Under the pieces are notes generated by a model, which saw nothing but the letters and a program-made list of their open reading frames with translations, was not told where the DNA came from and made no database searches. A stretch of DNA of 8,887 nucleotides, from contig CAJTXY010000042.1 in NCBI GenBank assembly GCA_910583685.1, positions 1 through 8,887 on the forward strand, given 5' to 3'. Both the position numbers and the translations under genes were made by a program. Positions within the stretch are counted from its first letter, which is position 1; every line of letters begins with the position of its first letter. This document shows, in pieces, positions 5,306 to 8,887 of this stretch. The DNA is from an uncultured Bacilli bacterium (lineage in GTDB: Bacteria > Bacillota_I > Bacilli_A > RF39 > UBA660).

Positions 5306-6364
5306 ATAATCTAATTTATTAACCTCCACTTGATTAATACTATCAAACTTTTTCGTGATTTTATCAGCGGTGATAGAGACATTTTCTATATCTTTATTTA
5401 CTGTTTGGATACTACGTGAAAGTTTATCCCAACGTTCTTTATATCTAGAAAATTCTAGTCCTAATTTATTTAACTCTTCATGAATGATTGATGTATATTT
5501 ATCGCGTTCCATATTTTTAACAATCATTTCTACTACTGTTAGTGTAGAGATTAGTGTTGTTGGTGAGGTAAGCCAAACACGTCTTTTATATGCATAATCG
5601 ATTAAGTCCTGATGATAGGCATTAATTTCTGCAAATATAGCTTCTGCTGGTAAGAATAAAATCGCTTGATCGGCGGTGGTACCAGGAATAATATATTTAC
5701 TACTAATTGCATCAATATGCTTTTTCACATCCATCTTAAATAACTTTTCATATTGCTCTCTTTCTAGTTTCGACTTATTTTTATCAACCATCATTTGGTA
5801 GTTTTCTAGTGGGAATTTGGAGTCAATTGCAATTGTTCCAAGTGGTAGAGGGGCAAAAACAACACTATCTGCAATTACTCCAGTTGGGAGCTGGTACTGA
5901 AGTCGGTATAATGCATCATTTCTCTCACCAAAAACACTTACTAAAATGTGTTTTAAATTTACTTCTCCAAAAATACCACGACTTTTTTTATCAGTTAGAA
6001 TTCCTTGGAGAGAGACAATATCTGTGGAAAGGTTTTCTATCTTCTTTTGGGCTTCATCGATCTTACTTAAGCGTTCAATTACTGATGTAAAAGTTTTATT
6101 GGTCTTTTCAAAGTTTTGGTCTAGTCGTTCATTTACTTTTTCGTTAATTAAAATAAGTCTTTTTTCTACTTGTTCATTTAACTTTTGAAAATCTTCATTC
6201 ATATTACGAGTTAAATCACTTTTAAAGTCTCCTAGCTCTTTCATCATATTTACTTCTAGTCTTCCTAGACGTTCTGTAATATTACTTTCATTAATATTTT
6301 TAAATAGAGAAACTACTACTAAAACCAAAATAACAACTAACAATCCTATTATAATATAATCCAT
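5291..6364 (-). CDS. rmuC: RmuC family protein, putative membrane-tethered nuclease-like recombination factor
   Basis: 357 residues, shorter than the roughly 475-residue E. coli protein. A membrane helix at 3-20 is followed by a long coiled coil (about 24-120). The RmuC domain then has KSRGIFGEVNLKHIL (127-141), IAIDSKFPLENYQ (178-190), DVKKHIDAISSKYI (212-225) and ADQAILFLPAEAIFAEINAY (231-250). A second coiled coil closes the protein (about 294-340). RmuC proteins have a predicted restriction-endonuclease-like core; E. coli RmuC limits rearrangements at short inverted repeats. Asp181 and Lys183 in DSKFP are the likely core acidic/basic pair. The ATG directly follows the TAA of the 249-residue gene (TAAATG), so the two should be coupled; GAGAGG in that gene's last codons is the likely ribosome site. 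Last gene of its operon. Confidence 0.9.
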   Translation of the reverse strand: MDYIIIGLLVVILVLVVVSLFKNINESNITERLGRLEVNMMKELGDFKSDLTRNMNEDFQKLNEQVEKRLILINEKVNERLDQNFEKTNKTFTSVIERLSKIDEAQKKIENLSTDIVSLQGILTDKKSRGIFGEVNLKHILVSVFGERNDALYRLQYQLPTGVIADSVVFAPLPLGTIAIDSKFPLENYQMMVDKNKSKLEREQYEKLFKMDVKKHIDAISSKYIIPGTTADQAILFLPAEAIFAEINAYHQDLIDYAYKRRVWLTSPTTLISTLTVVEMIVKNMERDKYTSIIHEELNKLGLEFSRYKERWDKLSRSIQTVNKDIENVSITADKITKKFDSINQVEVNKLDYKEDE

Positions 6365-7114
6365 TTATTTACCTCTCTTACTTTTCTTCATACCTGATAA
6401 AAATTTTGTATCAAAGCTTTCTACAGGAACTTCTTCCATATCTTTTCCTGTAAATATTTCTATATTCGGAAATTTATGATATTTTCCATCTGTTACTCCT
6501 AGCATTACTACTTCTCCTGTTGGCATTATAATCATTTGATAAGTCTCTTTTTCTAAGTCTATAGTAGAAACTACACTGCTAATTGCTGAATATTCATCCA
6601 ATTCTTCTAATTTTATATTTAACTCTTCTTCTCTTATATTATATTTTTCTTTATACTCTTCATTTAAAAGGCTATGTTCAGATTTTACTTTTTTATTTTT
6701 TTGGCGAATACCGTGAGTTCTTCCCCAAATAATTATATTATAAGAACTATCATCTATCGCATCTAACAGTTTTGTACTATCAATTGTTGCTTTTCTCTTT
6801 GTAAGCATTTTTCTTGTGTCACAACAAAAAACAAATCTTTCTAGCATAATTATACTTTCATTTTCTAGTTGTTTACGATTTCCTAATATTGCAAATGGGT
6901 AGTCTAATTCTGCTAGATCGTTTTTAGCTGTTTGTACTAGTAGGTGATAATCCTTTGTAGCACTTTTACTAAAAACTACTAGTGTTTTATCATCCTCTAT
7001 CATTGAGGGAGAAATTGGTAGATGTCTATAGTCACAAAGACATCCGATTGCCTTTTTATAATCTTCTACAATTGGTAGTTGATCTAGATTTTTTAAAATT
7101 TTTCTTATATTCAT
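6365..7114 (-). CDS. Uncharacterised protein between VTT protein and RmuC, possibly degenerate JAB/MPN-like fold
   Basis: 249 residues, soluble, no signal. A central alternating region includes KTLVVFSKSA (43-52), DYPFAILGN (71-79), SIIMLERFVFC (87-97) and YNIIIWGRTHGI (125-136). A charged helical insert follows (137-175), then QMIIMPTGEVVMLGVTDG (193-210). The last two strand-loop regions are reminiscent of JAB/MPN isopeptidase folds, where the equivalent loop reads HxH-P. Here the first His is Arg132, and no SxxD follows, so metal catalysis is unlikely even if the fold is right. This is a weak structural guess. AGAGGATG precedes the ATG. It begins 13 nt after the VTT gene and abuts rmuC, so it is the middle gene of a likely operon. 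Confidence 0.75.
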   Translation of the reverse strand: MNIRKILKNLDQLPIVEDYKKAIGCLCDYRHLPISPSMIEDDKTLVVFSKSATKDYHLLVQTAKNDLAELDYPFAILGNRKQLENESIIMLERFVFCCDTRKMLTKRKATIDSTKLLDAIDDSSYNIIIWGRTHGIRQKNKKVKSEHSLLNEEYKEKYNIREEELNIKLEELDEYSAISSVVSTIDLEKETYQMIIMPTGEVVMLGVTDGKYHKFPNIEIFTGKDMEEVPVESFDTKFLSGMKKSKRGK

Positions 7115-7127
7115 ATCATCATCCTCT

Positions 7128-7709
7128 CTACTCTATGTTTGTTTTTTTACTAATATATTTAGAAATAATGTAGGCAATTATTAACATAATTGCTATTATA
7201 ATAATCGTTTTAATATCTGTCATACTTTCTAAGAAACTTGTACCGATAAATCCCCAGAAGTAGACAATTGCTATTTTACCAATTAAAATGGCAATTAAAA
7301 ATTTCTTTTTACTTACTCCGGCAAGTCCTGATGCAATATTGATTAAGAATGCGGGAGTAAAGGGCAATGCAATTAACACTACCAGATTTCCAAGGGGCAT
7401 TTTTTTTATTTTTTTCATACTTTGTTTCATCTTTTTTGCATTTTTTTTGGAGATGAATTGATAGAAATATTTACTTAAAAAGGTGGAAAATACAAAATAA
7501 GATGCATAACAGCCAATACAAGTTGCACTCCATGATATTAAAAATCCAAAGAAAAAGCCAAAAGCATTCATATTTAAAGTAATAAAAGCTCCTAAGGGAA
7601 GAATGGGAATGATGGATTCCAAAAACACTAAAAGAATCCCCATAAGAGGTCCTCCCATTTTTAATAAGTCTGTTGCATAATCTATAAAATAATTAATGAT
7701 TTCTATCAA
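7128..7709 (-). CDS. VTT-domain (DedA/TVP38-type) integral membrane protein
   Basis: 193 residues with hydrophobic segments at about 19-38, 43-77, 106-130, 135-160 and 166-187. Family marks are ESIIPILPLG (31-40), with the re-entrant-loop Glu and Pro, and ALPFTPAFLINIASGLAG (114-131), the second loop with two Pro and the Asn-x3-Gly pattern of VTT (formerly SNARE-assoc) proteins. A basic stretch at 88-103 lies between the halves. Some DedA-superfamily members flip lipids, including undecaprenyl phosphate; the substrate of this TVP38-like branch cannot be read from sequence. The start is TTG: AGGGTGA lies 6 nt upstream, while the first ATG is Met18, inside the membrane module and without such a site. 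Probable first gene of the operon with the 249-residue protein and rmuC. Confidence 0.85.
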   Translation of the reverse strand: MIEIINYFIDYATDLLKMGGPLMGILLVFLESIIPILPLGAFITLNMNAFGFFFGFLISWSATCIGCYASYFVFSTFLSKYFYQFISKKNAKKMKQSMKKIKKMPLGNLVVLIALPFTPAFLINIASGLAGVSKKKFLIAILIGKIAIVYFWGFIGTSFLESMTDIKTIIIIAIMLIIAYIISKYISKKTNIE

Positions 7710-7734
7710 ATTTCTTCACCCTATTTATATTATA
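7710..7734 (-). promoter_or_regulatory. Candidate -10 and ribosome site that set the TTG start of the VTT gene
   Basis: On the minus strand TATAAT (7734-7729) lies 19 nt before the TTG start, the same gap as at trpS. AGGGTGA (7722-7716) is the ribosome site, 6 nt from TTG. The -35 at 17 nt is poor (TTTTAA). Transcription would begin essentially at the ribosome site. Confidence 0.45.
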
Positions 7735-7763
7735 GTACAAATAAGGACTTTTTAAAAGGAAAG

Positions 7764-7799
7764 GAAAAAGAAAAAGCATTCTTTTACTTTTGAATGCTT
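7764..7799 (-). terminator. Rho-independent terminator after the rhodanese gene
   Basis: On the minus strand AAGCATTC (7799-7792) and GAATGCTT (7781-7774) form a perfect 8-bp stem with a 10-nt A-rich loop, followed by a T-rich tail interrupted by C. The stem begins right after the stop codon. It separates the rhodanese unit from the VTT operon. Confidence 0.8.
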
Positions 7800-8084
7800 C
7801 TATTTATAGCTATTGTAACCTCCTATAATATTATAAACATCATATCCTAAATTAGATAGGTATGATACTACCTTTTTACTTTTTACACCATAATCACAAA
7901 ATAAATAATAGCTTTTATCTTTACTTAAATACTTTTCGGGCATTACCATTAAAAAATTACTAGGAATATTGATTGCCCCTTTTATCGTTCCCATTGAATA
8001 TACATAATTATCTCTAATATCTATTACTTTGCAGTTTTCATTTTTCAGTATGTTATCTATATCTTGTATCGAAATAGATTTCAC
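7800..8084 (-). CDS. Single-domain rhodanese-like protein, putative sulfurtransferase
   Basis: 94 residues, one complete rhodanese domain of typical short size. It has VIDIRDNYVYSMGTIKGAIN (20-39) with Asp22 and Arg24, YYLFCDYGVKSKKVVSYL (59-76) with the active-site loop C63-DYGVK-S69, and the closing YNIIGGY (84-90). In this family the loop Cys carries a persulfide; the C-x2-G-x2-S loop fits a catalytic member. Cytoplasmic, no signal. The acceptor is unknown and no thiamine, molybdopterin or tRNA-thiolation gene lies alongside. The start is GTG, chosen because TGAGGTGA lies 6 nt upstream and no ATG precedes the domain. It begins 57 nt after the lectin gene with no good promoter or terminator between, so read-through from that gene is possible. 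Confidence 0.88.
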   Translation of the reverse strand: MKSISIQDIDNILKNENCKVIDIRDNYVYSMGTIKGAINIPSNFLMVMPEKYLSKDKSYYLFCDYGVKSKKVVSYLSNLGYDVYNIIGGYNSYK

Positions 8085-8141
8085 CTTTGTTCACCTCAAT
8101 ATAGTATATGATGGAATTTCTTTTCTGCATAGTTCATCTTC

Positions 8142-8887
8142 CTAAGCAATCTGTTCCTCTACGATTAAATACCATTTTTGGTTACTTGCGTTTTTGCAGG
8201 TAGTTGCTGCAACATTAGAACCATCTTTTGAACCTCCTGTTGCGGTTAAGCAAGTTCCTAATGCAGATTTAATATAGTACTGATCATAATCAGCTTCGAT
8301 TAAGGTCCAACTTTGTCCTCCTTTTTTACCTGTACCACCAGTATTAATTTGTATATTAGAACCACTAGCACTTGACCATCCTGCCACATCTAAATAATAA
8401 TTACCGTTTCCTGCACTTTTAATTTTATAATATTTTTCTCCTTCTTTAACAAAAGACCATTTTTGGTTACTTGCTCCTGATCTAGAATATAAAAAGACAT
8501 TTTGTCCATTTTGATATTGGGCTTGTGTAATATCCAGTACAAAATTAGAGCTGGGGCCATAAGCTATAACAAAATTAAAACTAGTTGTTGGTCCACTTGG
8601 TAATGCTTTTCCTCCCCATTCTTTTGCATCTACATATTCATTTCCATTTAAGGCTTTAATTTTATAGGAAGCAGCAACTCCAGTAGAGATAGTAGTTGCT
8701 GCACTCATATTTCCACTTCCATCTTTTAACGTATTTGCAGAAATTACAATTGACATTCTTGCCTCTCCTTTCACTCCCCCAAGAGTTAGTGTATATTGTT
8801 TCCCATTCGTAACCGTTGTTGCTGCACTTAAGGTTTTAGTACTTGGCGTTACTGTTGTACTTCCTACTTTTACTGCAATATTAGCTG
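8142..8887 (-). CDS. Partial Ig-like/ricin B-type lectin surface or secreted protein (5' end outside window)
   Basis: The frame stays open to the right edge, so 247 C-terminal residues are visible and the N-terminus is missing. A GTG at 8774-8772 is internal: protein-like sequence continues upstream (YTLTLGGV, KTLSAATTVTNG). Visible residues 1 to about 70 look like a bacterial Ig-like module ending ANTLKDGSGNMSAATTISTG. About 115-243 form a ricin-type beta-trefoil with three QxW repeats: QKW (141-143), QSW (191-193) and QKW (236-238), each after an LD or CL strand. Such domains bind carbohydrate, and with Ig-like modules suggest an adhesin or secreted glycan-active enzyme. No LPxTG signal follows the trefoil (ends IVEEQIA), so anchoring, if any, lies upstream. 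G+C is somewhat higher than in several neighbours. The stop is TAG. Confidence 0.88.
   Translation of the reverse strand, partial: ANIAVKVGSTTVTPSTKTLSAATTVTNGKQYTLTLGGVKGEARMSIVISANTLKDGSGNMSAATTISTGVAASYKIKALNGNEYVDAKEWGGKALPSGPTTSFNFVIAYGPSSNFVLDITQAQYQNGQNVFLYSRSGASNQKWSFVKEGEKYYKIKSAGNGNYYLDVAGWSSASGSNIQINTGGTGKKGGQSWTLIEADYDQYYIKSALGTCLTATGGSKDGSNVAATTCKNASNQKWYLIVEEQIA

Noticed and set aside
5809..6188. Overlapping plus-strand frames at 5809-6090 and 5946-6188
   Set aside because: They are antisense to the conserved RmuC domain and coiled coil, and the two frames overlap each other; no start signals.
8085..8141. Promoter or terminator between the lectin and rhodanese genes
   Set aside because: TATACT and TATATT boxes exist, but no -35 better than 3/6 is at proper spacing, and only weak short pairings without a T-tract are seen.
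8142..8180. Sortase LPxTG anchor at the lectin C-terminus
   Set aside because: The protein ends shortly after the third QxW repeat (IVEEQIA) with no LPxTG, hydrophobic segment or basic tail.
8772..8774. GTG as start of the lectin gene
   Set aside because: The frame is open upstream and encodes coherent Ig-like sequence to the window edge; no convincing ribosome site precedes this GTG.

Overview
The window is AT-rich bacterial DNA with short intergenic gaps, AAGGAG- or AGGGGGA-type ribosome sites, sigma-A-type promoters with extended -10 boxes, ATG/GTG/TTG starts and U-tailed hairpin terminators. This suggests a low-GC Firmicute, perhaps a gut-associated Bacilli or Mollicutes-like lineage. 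The lineage is inferred from composition and protein style. Trp is encoded by TGG and TGA ends at least one gene, so the standard bacterial code applies.

Layout: nine of the ten genes are on the minus strand and trpS is the exception. From the left: (1) a 538-residue membrane-anchored protein of unknown family with an HEDIH motif and a downstream Glu cluster, resembling a gluzincin metallopeptidase (96-1712). (2) Divergent to it, trpS for tryptophanyl-tRNA synthetase, with a Cys cluster like that of the [4Fe-4S]-type enzyme of Thermotoga (1835-2845). (3) Convergent to trpS, a 427-residue single-pass membrane protein with a long charged cytoplasmic part and a small outer domain (2956-4239). 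(4) A two-gene unit with a 17-nt overlap: a 71-residue two-helix membrane protein and a 217-residue cytoplasmic protein that may be DUF3603-like (4359-5211). (5) A likely three-gene operon: a VTT/DedA-type membrane protein, a 249-residue unknown protein and RmuC (5291-7709). (6) A rhodanese-like protein (7800-8084). (7) The 3' end of a large secreted or surface protein with an Ig-like module and a C-terminal ricin-type beta-trefoil, running off the right edge (8142-8887+).

Hairpin terminators separate most units: after trpS and after the 427-, 217-, RmuC and rhodanese genes. No convincing one lies between the lectin gene and the rhodanese gene. The two genes encoding single-pass membrane-anchored unknown proteins (538 and 427 residues) share a matching leader, CACATCA-N3-AGGGGGA, just upstream of the start, which suggests common control. 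No intergenic stretch exceeds 125 nt, and I see no tRNA, rRNA, CRISPR array, insertion sequence or phage module.

No complete new multi-gene system can be claimed. The best leads are the putative membrane-anchored zincin, the leader it shares with the 427-residue protein, and the truncated Ig/ricin surface protein.
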